Positions 17,744 to 26,330 of a DNA stretch of 64,000 nt are shown here, piece after piece (positions within the stretch are counted from its first letter, which is position 1; the number at the start of each line of letters is the position of its first letter). Made by a program: the position numbers and the translations under genes. Source of the stretch: Planctomyces sp. (GTDB lineage Bacteria > Planctomycetota > Planctomycetia > Planctomycetales > Planctomycetaceae); assembly GCA_019636235.1 (NCBI GenBank), contig JAHBXW010000003.1:64001-128000 (forward strand), given 5' to 3'. The notes below the pieces were generated by a model, which did no database searches, was not told the origin of the DNA, and saw only the letters and a program-made list of their open reading frames with translations.

Positions 17744-18937
17744 TCAGTTCGTGAGCCCGAACAGGTTCTTCAGGCTCTTCCGGCTGCTGACCGGGCGGGC
17801 CGTCACCTGGGCCGGCGCGGGAGTTGGACGGCGGTAGAACGCGCCTTCCTCTTCCGGTTCGGCCGGGGCCGGGACGTCGTCTTCCGCAGCCGGCGCCGGT
17901 TCGCCAGCCGGCGCACAGGCCGGGGCGTACGGAGCGCAGTTGTTGCAGCCGTTGCTGTTGTCGCAGCAGGCGACCTGGGAAACCGGATTGACGATGTCAT
18001 ATCCGCAGGCGCACAGGGCCTTCTCCGCGGCACGGCGGACGCCGCGGTCGCAGTCGGCCAGAGCGTTCGTCAGGGCGTTGACGACGCAGGCCGAGCAGCA
18101 GCAGGGGTTCCGGCGAACCTGGACGGCGATCGCGTTGGCGGCCGCTTCCCGGACGCGCTCGTCGGCGTCGTTCAGGGCGTACGCGAAGGCGCTCATGATT
18201 TCCGGATGGCAGGCGCAGTCGTACTTCGACAGGCGGCGGATCGCGGCCCGGCGATCCTTCGCGTAGCAGGCCGTCTGCGACTGATAAATCAGCTTGGCGA
18301 TGCAGCACGCGTCATTGTCGACGTTGCAGCAGGTCGTGCCGGGAGCGGCGCAACCGGGATCGCACGGAGCGGCGCAGCCGGGATCACAGGCGTTGCCGTT
18401 GTGGCAGCAGGCGTCGTTTCCGCAGCCGTCGTTTCCGCAGCCGTTGCCGTTCGGGCAGCAGGCCGCATTGCCGCAGGCTCCGTTGCACGCCGCGCCGTTC
18501 GGGCAGCACGCGGCGTTGCCGCAGCCGTTCCCGCAGGCCCCATTGTCGCAGGCGCCGCAGGCATTGCCGCAGCCGTTCCCGCAGGCCCCGTTGTCGCAGG
18601 CGCCGCCGCCATTGCCGCAGGCCATCCCGCAACCATTGCCGCAGGCGTTGCCGCAGCCCAGACCGCAGCCGCGACGGCCGCAGGGGGAGCAGCCGCGGCG
18701 ACGGCCGCAGCCGTCATCGCAGCAGGGCGGCTTCAGGCAGGACAACTGCCGCTGATACGTGTACACATTGATGCAGCCGGGCCGCACGATCGTCGGCTTG
18801 CAGCAGGTCGGCTGGCACGTCGGTGCGCAATCGCAACACTTCGACGCGCCGCTGTGCCGGTTGGCGCGTGCCGCGTGAGCTGATTCGCTCACGCACAGCA
18901 CCGCCAGGATGGCAGCGCACGCCTTGAGGGACTTCAT
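17744..18937 (-). CDS. Exported Cys/Gly/Asn-rich protein with HEAT-like helices
   Basis: A 397-residue protein with a clear signal peptide (MKSLKACAAILAVLCVSESAHA). By hand count the mature part has about 58 cysteines (roughly 15%). It opens with CC-rich motifs (residues 33-75). Next comes a low-complexity stretch (about 80-200) of units such as CGNGCGNAC, CDNGACGNG, CCPNGAAC and CDPGCAAP. A helical HEAT-like part (about 205-315) includes DADERVREAAANAIAVQVRR and DCDRGVRRAAEKAL, and a Pro/Glu-rich tail ends the protein. ATG 18937 is supported by AAGGAG six bases upstream. The gene has its own terminator. Cysteine-rich surface proteins are known in planctomycetes; a cross-linked cell-wall or metal-binding role is inference. 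Confidence 0.8.
   Translation of the reverse strand: MKSLKACAAILAVLCVSESAHAARANRHSGASKCCDCAPTCQPTCCKPTIVRPGCINVYTYQRQLSCLKPPCCDDGCGRRRGCSPCGRRGCGLGCGNACGNGCGMACGNGGGACDNGACGNGCGNACGACDNGACGNGCGNAACCPNGAACNGACGNAACCPNGNGCGNDGCGNDACCHNGNACDPGCAAPCDPGCAAPGTTCCNVDNDACCIAKLIYQSQTACYAKDRRAAIRRLSKYDCACHPEIMSAFAYALNDADERVREAAANAIAVQVRRNPCCCSACVVNALTNALADCDRGVRRAAEKALCACGYDIVNPVSQVACCDNSNGCNNCAPYAPACAPAGEPAPAAEDDVPAPAEPEEEGAFYRRPTPAPAQVTARPVSSRKSLKNLFGLTN
18380..18665 (-). repeat. Degenerate tandem repeats inside the Cys-rich gene
   Basis: Short units encoding Cys-Gly-Asn-Gly/Ala and Cys-Asp-Asn-Gly-Ala are repeated many times. One block (about 18528-18560) recurs almost unchanged at about 18573-18605. 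Such tracts can expand or contract by slippage or recombination. Confidence 0.7.
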
Positions 18938-18992
18938 TTGCGTCTCCTTCCGATGGTTCATCCCTGAGCCGTCGTCCAACCGCGGGTTCCTT

Positions 18993-19009
18993 GAACGGTC
19001 TGACCGTTC
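18993..19009. promoter_or_regulatory. Perfect dyad upstream of the Cys-rich gene
   Basis: GAACGGTC (18993-19000), one central base and GACCGTTC (19002-19009). It lies 56-72 bases before the start codon of the Cys-rich gene, a suitable place for an operator or a leader hairpin. Function is inference. Confidence 0.45.
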
Positions 19010-19209
19010 CGCGATCCCGACGTTCCGCTGCGAGCCCCGATCGCACCTGACGACCGGCGCAGCGTTCCGTCGACCTGACGGCATCCTTCTGGCCGCATTC
19101 GGGCGACCCCCTGAGAGAATTCGAGCCGACGACGCAGGCCCGGCACTTCCACCGTCCCACCTTCCGCCTGGCGAATGCTCCTGACGAGTTCCAACTCAAT
19201 TCGGAACCA

Positions 19210-19395
19210 CTAAACGCATCGGCGGCGCACGTCCACGACCTTGAAGCCGTCGTCGACGTAAATCCAATCAATAAATGCCGTTCCGTTGATCAGCGTGTAG
19301 CGACGGAAGCGGTGATAACGGCTGGCGTCGAGTTTGCCGCCGGGCCTGCGCGTCACGGCCCCAACATCTGTACCACGCTGGGAAAGCCAGGGCAT
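19210..19395 (-). CDS. Doubtful small hypothetical protein
   Basis: A 61-residue open frame whose second half (RYTLINGTAFIDWIYVDDG, then FKVVDVRRRCV) looks protein-like, with alternating hydrophobic residues. It uses several A/T-ending codons unlike the neighbouring genes. There is no Shine-Dalgarno site before ATG 19395. It could be a real short gene, the remnant of a longer one, or chance. I recognise no family. Confidence 0.22.
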   Translation of the reverse strand: MPWLSQRGTDVGAVTRRPGGKLDASRYHRFRRYTLINGTAFIDWIYVDDGFKVVDVRRRCV

Positions 19396-19549
19396 TGGGG
19401 CGATTTACGGGCGAAGAATCGGCCGTTTCCTGCAAAGATTGCCGGCGCGGGCTGTGCCCGGAATGCTGTGTTCGACACGTGGCGCGAGGATACCAACGGC
19501 GATGCCGCCGCGCGACGCCCACTGCCCTGTCCAGCGGCCCGCGACGCCC

Positions 19550-20206
19550 TCACTCCTGGGAGACGACGCCCCGAATCTGCCCCGGCGTCGCGAGCTTCGC
19601 CGAACGATCCGAGTCCGGCACCGTCGTCGCCGGCCCGACCGCGGGCAGATCGACGAACTCCGATGCGGGCCCCAACCGGCCGCGGCGCGTCCGCACCGGA
19701 TCGCGCGGGTTGTCCTTCGTTTCGTCGTACACGGCCAGCAGTTTCTCGCGATCAAACGTCATCTGTTCGCGCGACAGGCCCGTCATGTCGTAGATGTGCG
19801 TCAGCTCGATGGCGTCCACGGGACAGGCTTCCTCGCACATGCCGCAGTAAATGCAGCGCAGCTCGTCCAGAACGAACGACTTGGGGAACTTGTCGCGATC
19901 CGGCCAGTCCTTGGGCGCCGCCTCCGCTTCGATTTCAATGCAGTTCGCCGGGCAGGCCGTCGCGCACAGCATGCAGGCGACGCACTTCACCCGCCCCTGC
20001 TCGTCCCGGTTCAACCGGTGCACGCCCCGGTAGTGGAGCGGCAATTCCGGTTTGACCTCGGGAAACTGAATGGTGGTGGGCCGGTAGTTCGTGACGTGCC
20101 CCAACGTCGTTCGGATGCCGGCCGCGATCGCCGGGAGAAACGTCGCCTCCCAGAAGCCGATCCGCGGCTCTTCAACCCAGTGGACGTCCTGTTCGGCAAT
20201 CGGCAT
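19550..20206 (-). CDS. nuoI: NADH-quinone oxidoreductase subunit I (complex I 8Fe-8S ferredoxin)
   Basis: Peripheral-arm subunit that carries clusters N6a and N6b and passes electrons toward quinone. The 218-residue product has two classical 4Fe-4S motifs, CVACMLCATACPANC (about residue 75) and CIYCGMCEEACPVDA (about residue 118). The N-terminal helix and the LHYRGVHRLNR segment before the first cluster are typical of NuoI. The C-terminal 50 residues, Pro/Arg-rich, are longer than in E. coli NuoI (180). No other nuo gene lies beside it: gyrB is divergent and the Cys-rich gene is downstream. It may complement a complex I operon elsewhere or serve another oxidoreductase. Confidence 0.9.
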   Translation of the reverse strand: MPIAEQDVHWVEEPRIGFWEATFLPAIAAGIRTTLGHVTNYRPTTIQFPEVKPELPLHYRGVHRLNRDEQGRVKCVACMLCATACPANCIEIEAEAAPKDWPDRDKFPKSFVLDELRCIYCGMCEEACPVDAIELTHIYDMTGLSREQMTFDREKLLAVYDETKDNPRDPVRTRRGRLGPASEFVDLPAVGPATTVPDSDRSAKLATPGQIRGVVSQE

Positions 20207-20540
20207 GGCGGATCAGTGGCGGTCTCAGCGTGACGTGGCGGTCGGTGCGCAGGTGCGCGCGAGGGCTCCTTCCGGCACCATAGGCGATCGCGGAAAGTTC
20301 GTCGAGAACCCTGCTGGCGATTGCGGCGTTTCGAGCGCGGATCGCGGCACGACCCGCCGCAGGACGCTCGCTGCAGCGGGTCCCGCGAACCGCCGCAAGA
20401 AAATCTGGGGCGGGCCGGGGACACGGGGCGCAAATCGAATTGTCCCAATGCCTTAAAAGCCGCTCGCCGGGACAGACGAACGGCCATGAAATCCCTATAA
20501 TTCGGCGCTTTCCACGAGGTCGTATCGGGAGTCGCGGACG
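20207..20540. other. Divergent promoter region between nuoI and gyrB
   Basis: A perfect TATAAT (20496-20501) sits 40 bases before the gyrB start, but no good -35 hexamer lies at the right distance. Nothing else is recognised. Confidence 0.45.
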
Positions 20541-23105
20541 GTGGCAGGAACTGACAGCGGAAGTGATGGATCGCATGGCACTTCCGGCGTTTACGGCGCC
20601 GAGCAGATCAAAGCGCTCGAGGGCATCGACGGCATCCGCCTGCGTCCCGACATGTACATCGGCGGGACGGATCAGCACGGGCTGCATCACCTCGTTTACG
20701 AGCTCGTCTCCAATTCGATCGACGAAGCCGTCAACGGCTACGCGACGTATGTCCTCGTGAACCTGCATGCGGACGGCTCGTGCACGGTTCAGGACGACGG
20801 CCGGGGGATTCCCGTCGGGCCGATGCCCGACATGGACAACCGTTCGGCGCTCGAGGTCGTGTTCACCGAGCTGCACGCGGGGGGCAAGTTTGACCGTCGC
20901 GGCGGCTACCAGGTGGGCACGGGCGGGCTGCACGGATTGGGCGTCAAGGCGGTCAACGCCTGCAGCGAGTGGGTGGAGGTCGAAGTCCGGCGCGAGGGCT
21001 TCGTGTGGACGATGGAGTTCGCCAAGGGACGGATGTCGGCGGCGCTGTCGAAGCTGGGGGCCACCGACTATGACGGCACGAAGATCACGTTCCGACCCGA
21101 TCCGGAGATCTTCAAGACGGCGACGTTTTCCTATGAGACGATTCACCGCGTGCTGCAGGACGCCGCCTTTCTGAACGCGCGGCTGCGGATCCGCATCGCA
21201 GACGACAGCTCGGGGCGCTCGGACGAGTTCTATTACGAGAACGGTCTGGAAGCGTTCGTGAAACACCTGAACCGCACGGAGAACGCGCTGTTCCCTCAGG
21301 TGATTCAACTGGAGGGCATGCAGCCTGCGGAGGGCGAAGGGGAAGTCGGCGTAAATGTCGCCCTGCAGTACAACGACGGGTTCACCGAAACCATCCGGTG
21401 CTATGCGAACGGCATCTACAACAGCGAGGGGGGCGCGCACCTCAGCGGATTCCGGTCGGCATTGACCCGCGTGCTCAACAGCTACGCGCGGAAAGCAGGG
21501 ATCATCAAAGAGAAGGACGTCAACGTTCAGGGAGAGGACTTCCGCGAGGGGCTGGCGGCGATCATCACGATTCGGCATCCGGATCCGAAGTTCGAGGCGC
21601 AGACGAAGATCCGCTGCCTGAACCCGGAGGTCGAAAGCGCGGTCTCGGTGGTCGTCGGCGAGCAACTCACGAAATTCCTCGAGGAGAATCCGGGGATCGC
21701 GAAGTCGATCTGCAGCAAGGGACTCAGGGCGGCGGAGGCGCGCGAGGCGGCCCGGCGGGCCCGCGATCTCGCCCGGGACAAGAACAAAGTGTCGGGGGGC
21801 GGGTTGCCGGAGAAACTCCGGGACTGCCGCAATCACAGCCTGGATGTCTCCGAGCTGTACCTGGTGGAGGGCGATTCGGCCGGCGGATCGGCCGATACCG
21901 GTCGAGATTCCGCGACGCAGGCGGTGCTCCCGCTGCGGGGGAAGATTCTGAACGTCGAGAAAGCCCAGTTGATCAAGGTGCTGGCGAACCAGGAGGTGGC
22001 GGCGCTGTTCAAGGCGATCGGGATTTCCCCGGTGGCCGAGGATCAGGACGTTTCGAAGCGACGTTACGGCAAGGTCATCCTGATGACCGACGCCGACGTG
22101 GACGGGTCGCACATCCGCACACTGCTGCTGACGTTCATGTTCCGGCACATGCGGGAACTCGTGAAACAGGGCTGCGTGTACATCGCGCGTCCGCCGCTGT
22201 ACCGGGTGCTGCAGAAGAACCGCCGCAACCAGAAGCCGCGCTACGTGCAAACGCACGAGGAGATGATGGCCGAGCTGCTGTCGCTCGGCCTGCATGGGTC
22301 GGAATTCGTGATTCGTCCGCGTCCCGACGCGAACGGCCGCAGCAGCGAACCGGAACGGCGGCTGGACGAGGCCGGATTGAAGCGGCTGGCGGAGATTCTG
22401 TCGCCGCTGGAGGAGCCGCTGAACACGCTCGAGCGGCGGGGCATCGACCTGTCGTTGTTTTCCCGGAAGCACGCGACGTCGGCCGGGCTGTTGCCGCGGT
22501 TTCGCGTTTCGACGCCTGCCGGCGAGAAGTGGTTCTTCAACAAGTCCGAACTCGATGCGTTTCTGACGGCCGAACAGGAACGGACCGGCACGGCCATGCA
22601 CGTCGCCGACGGTTCGCTGCCGGAAGGCGCGGCCAAGGCGACCGAAGGCGCCGCCGCCGATCCGGGAGCGACGTTCAGCGTCACCGACCTGCATGAAGTT
22701 CGCGCCATCAACGACGTGATCGCCAAGCTGCAGTCGGAGTTCCGCCTGGGACTGCTGGACCTGATTCCCCCGCCGATGGTGAACGCCGAGACGGTGTTCC
22801 CATACGAGATCCAGACGGAGGGCAGCACGCCGCGGCTGCAGACGATCCGCGAGGTCATTCCGCGGCTGCGAAAGCTGGGCGAGCGCGGCCTGAGCTGGAC
22901 CCGGTTCAAGGGACTGGGCGAAATGAACGCGGACGAGCTGTATTACACCAGCATGGATCCCAGCCAGCGGGTGCTGAAGAAAGTCACGCTGGAGGACGCG
23001 AATGCTGCGGAGGAGATTTTCCGCGTGCTGATGGGGGACCATGTCGAGCCGCGGCGGGAGTTCATCGAGAAGCACGCGCTCGAGGTCCGCGATCTCGACG
23101 TCTGA
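20541..23105 (+). CDS. gyrB: DNA gyrase subunit B (type IIA topoisomerase ATPase subunit)
   Basis: ATP-hydrolysing subunit that works with GyrA to supercoil DNA. The 854-residue protein has the GHKL ATPase motifs ELVSNSIDEA (about residue 54), DDGRGIPVG and GGLHGLGVKAVNA. It then has the transducer (QGEDFREGLAAIITI), the toprim motifs YLVEGDSAGGSA, PLRGKILNVEKA and MTDADVDGSHIRTLLLTFMFR, and the C-terminal KGLGEMNADELYYTSMDP. It is somewhat longer than E. coli GyrB (804), with an insertion after the toprim domain (about residues 590-720, including a low-complexity KATEGAAADPGA stretch). The toprim loop reads ADTGRDSATQ rather than the common AKQGRDRxxQ. GTG 20541 has GGGAG upstream. No gyrA, recF or dnaN is adjacent. 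ParE is the alternative. Confidence 0.92.
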   Translation: MAGTDSGSDGSHGTSGVYGAEQIKALEGIDGIRLRPDMYIGGTDQHGLHHLVYELVSNSIDEAVNGYATYVLVNLHADGSCTVQDDGRGIPVGPMPDMDNRSALEVVFTELHAGGKFDRRGGYQVGTGGLHGLGVKAVNACSEWVEVEVRREGFVWTMEFAKGRMSAALSKLGATDYDGTKITFRPDPEIFKTATFSYETIHRVLQDAAFLNARLRIRIADDSSGRSDEFYYENGLEAFVKHLNRTENALFPQVIQLEGMQPAEGEGEVGVNVALQYNDGFTETIRCYANGIYNSEGGAHLSGFRSALTRVLNSYARKAGIIKEKDVNVQGEDFREGLAAIITIRHPDPKFEAQTKIRCLNPEVESAVSVVVGEQLTKFLEENPGIAKSICSKGLRAAEAREAARRARDLARDKNKVSGGGLPEKLRDCRNHSLDVSELYLVEGDSAGGSADTGRDSATQAVLPLRGKILNVEKAQLIKVLANQEVAALFKAIGISPVAEDQDVSKRRYGKVILMTDADVDGSHIRTLLLTFMFRHMRELVKQGCVYIARPPLYRVLQKNRRNQKPRYVQTHEEMMAELLSLGLHGSEFVIRPRPDANGRSSEPERRLDEAGLKRLAEILSPLEEPLNTLERRGIDLSLFSRKHATSAGLLPRFRVSTPAGEKWFFNKSELDAFLTAEQERTGTAMHVADGSLPEGAAKATEGAAADPGATFSVTDLHEVRAINDVIAKLQSEFRLGLLDLIPPPMVNAETVFPYEIQTEGSTPRLQTIREVIPRLRKLGERGLSWTRFKGLGEMNADELYYTSMDPSQRVLKKVTLEDANAAEEIFRVLMGDHVEPRREFIEKHALEVRDLDV

Positions 23106-23200
23106 AGTTCGCTGGCGCGAACCCCCGGGCGGCCGGCCGAGTCGGTCCGCACAGGCCGCCCCAAGCCGACGGCATCGCAACCCCCTGGGAATGAGTCGAC

Positions 23201-24502
23201 ATGAGCGTCACGTTGAAGTCCCCCGGCGCCGGCGAAGTCCAGTTCGCCGGATTGTCGCAGCGCAGCCGCTGGGCCGCTGACCAGGCGATCAGCTTTCTGA
23301 TGCAGCAGGGGGTCGAGAATCCGGGGGTGATCTCGCTGGCCGCCGGGCTGGTCGATGAGTCCTCGCTGCCGGCCGACCTGCTCCGCGAGACGGCCGCGGA
23401 GCTGCTGCAGGAGCCGGCCATGGCCCGCTCCGCGCTGCAGTATGGAACGACCCAGGGGCGGCTCGACCTCAGGAATCAACTGGTCGGCTACCTCGCCGAG
23501 CAGGAGGGCGTCCCGCGCGAGGAGCTGGGCGTCGACTCGACCCGGCTGGTGGTGACGACGGGCTCACAGCAGCTGCTGTCGATTCTCTGCGAGACGCTGC
23601 TGGACCCGGGCGACATCTGCATCGTCGGCGCGCCGACCTACTTCGTATTTCTGGGCTGCCTCGCGGGCGTGGGGGCCGAGGCGGTCAGCGTGCCGTTGGA
23701 CGCGAACGGCATGCAGCCGGAGCGGCTGGAGGCGGCGTTGACCCGGTTGCAGTCGGAAGGGCGGCTGGAGCGGGTGAAGCTGATTTACGTGGTCAGCGAG
23801 TTCGACAATCCGAGCGGGGCGAGTCTGTCGGCGGAGCGGCGCCGGGCGGTGCTGGACATCGCCGAGAAATGGTCGATCCATCAGCCGCTGCTGGTGCTGG
23901 AGGATGCGGCGTACCGGGACCTGCGATACGCGGGGACCCCGCGGCCGAGCCTGCTGTTCGAGGACAAGTCGCGCGAGCGGGTGATTTATACGCAGACGTT
24001 TTCGAAGTCGCTGTCGCCCGGTCTGCGGGTGGGCTTTGGCGTGTTGCCGCGGTCGCTGCAGAAGGCCGTGCTGGACCGGAAGGGGAACGAGGACTTCGGG
24101 TCGGCGAACTTTCCACAGGCGATCGTGGCGCGGCTGCTGCGGAACGGGACCTTCCGGGGGCACGTGGAGCGGGTTCGCGGCGCGTATCGGGAGAAGCTGT
24201 CCGCGATGCTGTCCGCCGCCGAGCGGCATTTCTCAGACCTGCCGGGGGTTGCCTGGGGGCGTCCTCAGGGGGGCCTGTACGTGTGGATGTCGCTGCCCGA
24301 GACGATCGACACGGGTTTCGACAGTCCGCTGTTTCAGACGGCCGTCAAGGAATTCGGCGTGATGTACGTGCCGGGCGAGCTGTGTTTCGCGCCGGACGCC
24401 CGGGCGACGAACCACATGCGGCTCAGCTTTGGCGTGCAGACGCCGGAGGGCATCGCGGCGGGGATGGAACGGCTGGCCGGCGCGGTGGCGAAAACGCTGT
24501 GA
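23201..24502 (+). CDS. PLP-dependent class I aminotransferase (2-aminoadipate/LysN-like)
   Basis: A 433-residue fold-type I aminotransferase. It carries the substrate-loop region VISLAAGLVDESSLP, LQYGTTQGRLDLRNQL, the cofactor ring-stacking region near GSQQLLSILCETLLDPGD, and FDNPSGASLS. The Schiff-base lysine is Lys269 in TFSKSLSPGLRVG. This layout matches the subgroup that includes 2-aminoadipate and aromatic or branched-chain aminotransferases and the catalytic part of MocR regulators; the N terminus has no helix-turn-helix, so it is an enzyme, not a regulator. Substrate is not predictable from the motif alone. ATG 23201 starts 95 bases after gyrB. Confidence 0.85.
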   Translation: MSVTLKSPGAGEVQFAGLSQRSRWAADQAISFLMQQGVENPGVISLAAGLVDESSLPADLLRETAAELLQEPAMARSALQYGTTQGRLDLRNQLVGYLAEQEGVPREELGVDSTRLVVTTGSQQLLSILCETLLDPGDICIVGAPTYFVFLGCLAGVGAEAVSVPLDANGMQPERLEAALTRLQSEGRLERVKLIYVVSEFDNPSGASLSAERRRAVLDIAEKWSIHQPLLVLEDAAYRDLRYAGTPRPSLLFEDKSRERVIYTQTFSKSLSPGLRVGFGVLPRSLQKAVLDRKGNEDFGSANFPQAIVARLLRNGTFRGHVERVRGAYREKLSAMLSAAERHFSDLPGVAWGRPQGGLYVWMSLPETIDTGFDSPLFQTAVKEFGVMYVPGELCFAPDARATNHMRLSFGVQTPEGIAAGMERLAGAVAKTL

Positions 24503-24510
24503 GACGGACC

Positions 24511-24527
24511 AGCGGCTGGCGGCCGCT
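24511..24527. terminator. Weak hairpin between convergent genes
   Basis: AGCGGC (24511-24516) and GCCGCT (24522-24527) form a 6-bp stem between the aminotransferase and transporter stops, followed on the plus strand by CACTCTTT. Possibly a weak bidirectional terminator. Confidence 0.3.
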
Positions 24528-26158
24528 CACTCTTTGACGTTCACCATCAGCTTTTTCAGCAGCGGGGTCAGGGCGAACACCACGGCCGCGGCGCCGAAGC
24601 TCGTCACGACGAACAGGAAGAAGAAGTCGGCCCGGCCGCCGAAACTCCAGGGCAGCTTCGTCGCCCCGGACTCGATGTTTTCCACCTGAGCGGCGATCAG
24701 TCCGCCCCCCAGGTTGGCGATGAAGCTGGACACGAACCACAGCCCCATCAGCAGCGAAACGAACTGCTTCGGGGCGGCCTTGGTGACGTACGACAACCCG
24801 GTCGGCGAGAGGCACAGTTCGCCCACCGTGTGCCAGAAGTACGTCGCGAAAATCAGCCACATGCCCGCCTTCGCCCCGTCGGGCGCGGCATTGACGCCGG
24901 CCCACACCGTAAACACGTATCCGACGCCCAGAAAGAACAGCCCCAGGCCGATCTTCGATGGCTGACTCGGGTTCGCGCCCTTTTTGGCCAGCTGCGTCCA
25001 GATCCAGGAAAACAGCGGCGCCAGGAGAAAGATCAGCCCGGCATTAATCGACTGGAACCACGTCGCCGGGACCTCGAACGGCTTGCCGCCGAAGCTCAGC
25101 CAGGGAATCACCCGGTCCGTCTTCTCCAGAGTGAAGACGTTGATGCTGGACCCCGCCTGCTCGAACGCGATCCAGAAGAACGCGTTGAACAACATGAACA
25201 CGAGGATCGTGATGACGGCGCCCCGGTCCTCCGGACGGTTCTTCAAAACGAACAGCACCGACCAGGCCAGCACGATTCCCGTCAGCACGCCCGGAACGAG
25301 CCACTTCAAGAAGGCGTGCCCAGCGATGTAGGACATCAGCTCCTGCACCTTCGCCAGTTCGCCGACGTGGTACAGGCCCCCGAAGACGGCGGCCAGAACC
25401 AGCGACAACGCCAGGAAGCCGAAGGAATACAGCGTCGCGCGGGAGGCCGCCTCCGGCGGCGCTTCGCCCACGCCCTTCAGGAACAGGGGCCGGCCGAAGC
25501 TGTAGGCGATCATCCCCAGGATCATCCCGACGGCCGCCGCGCCGAACCCCCAGTGCCAGCCGAACCGCTCGCTTTCTCCCAGCGAACCGCAGACGAACGC
25601 CGACAGGAATGCGCCCAGGTTGATGCCCATGTAGAAGATCGTGAAGGCGCCGTCCCGACGGGGATCGCCCGCGGGATACAACTGGCCGACCATCACCGAA
25701 ACCGTCGGCTTGAAGTGGCCCGTTCCCAGCACGATCGTCGCCAGACCGACGACGAACAGCGACATGCCGGCGGCGTTTTCCGCCAGCGCGCCGATCCCCG
25801 ATAAACCCAGAATGATGTGCCCGATCGCGATCAGCGTGCCGCCCACCAGCATTGAGCGATGGGTGCCGATGAACTTGTCCGCGATCATCCCGCCGAAGAT
25901 CGGAAACAGATACGCCAGCCCCGTGTACCAGCCGTACAGCGTGGCGGCCTGCCCTTCCGTCCAGCCCCGGCCGGGGTTTTCGCCGTCGATCGCGGCCTTC
26001 AGATACAGCACCAGCAGCGCCCGCATCCCGTAGTAGCTGAACCGTTCCCACATCTCGACAAAGAACAGCAGGAACAGGCCGGCGGGATGGCCCAGAAACG
26101 TCTCGCCCTGGGGAAGTTCCGCGACTTCCGCGTCCGACGCCGCCGGGACATTCGCCAT
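24527..26158 (-). CDS. Proton-dependent oligopeptide transporter (POT/PTR family)
   Basis: A 543-residue major-facilitator-type symporter importing di- and tripeptides with protons. The first helix contains the ExxERFxYYG signature (EMWERFSYYGMRALLVLYL, about residues 35-53). About 14 hydrophobic segments follow, including GTGHFKPTVSVMVGQLY and FTIFYMGINLGAFLSAFVCG, both typical of the family. ATG 26158 is preferred to a start at 26212: it has GGAG eight bases upstream and removes a non-hydrophobic extension. It stands alone between convergent and divergent neighbours. Confidence 0.92.
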   Translation of the reverse strand: MANVPAASDAEVAELPQGETFLGHPAGLFLLFFVEMWERFSYYGMRALLVLYLKAAIDGENPGRGWTEGQAATLYGWYTGLAYLFPIFGGMIADKFIGTHRSMLVGGTLIAIGHIILGLSGIGALAENAAGMSLFVVGLATIVLGTGHFKPTVSVMVGQLYPAGDPRRDGAFTIFYMGINLGAFLSAFVCGSLGESERFGWHWGFGAAAVGMILGMIAYSFGRPLFLKGVGEAPPEAASRATLYSFGFLALSLVLAAVFGGLYHVGELAKVQELMSYIAGHAFLKWLVPGVLTGIVLAWSVLFVLKNRPEDRGAVITILVFMLFNAFFWIAFEQAGSSINVFTLEKTDRVIPWLSFGGKPFEVPATWFQSINAGLIFLLAPLFSWIWTQLAKKGANPSQPSKIGLGLFFLGVGYVFTVWAGVNAAPDGAKAGMWLIFATYFWHTVGELCLSPTGLSYVTKAAPKQFVSLLMGLWFVSSFIANLGGGLIAAQVENIESGATKLPWSFGGRADFFFLFVVTSFGAAAVVFALTPLLKKLMVNVKE

Positions 26159-26330
26159 CGTCTTCGCTCCGTAATCTCGCTCGGAACCAGCTGCCCCGGC
26201 CGACACGCGCACCGGCCAGGGCCCAGTTGCGGCGGACTATAGCGAACGCGGGGCGCGACTGACATTGACCGTGGGACCGATCCGCACCACAACTCGCGGA
26301 TCATCCTGCTTCCTGTCTGCCCGGGCCGCC

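Larger units (their letters stand above)
18938..19549. other. Long upstream region of the Cys-rich gene
   Basis: Holds the 17-base dyad at 18993-19009 and a doubtful 61-codon frame (19210-19395, minus). Otherwise no gene or RNA is recognised; no good -35/-10 pair could be chosen. Confidence 0.5.

Noticed and set aside
20172-23180. A 1002-codon open frame antisense to gyrB
   Set aside because: It mirrors gyrB codons in a G+C-rich genome; the translation is rich in Arg/Leu/Asp/Val with no domain, while the plus strand encodes all gyrase motifs.
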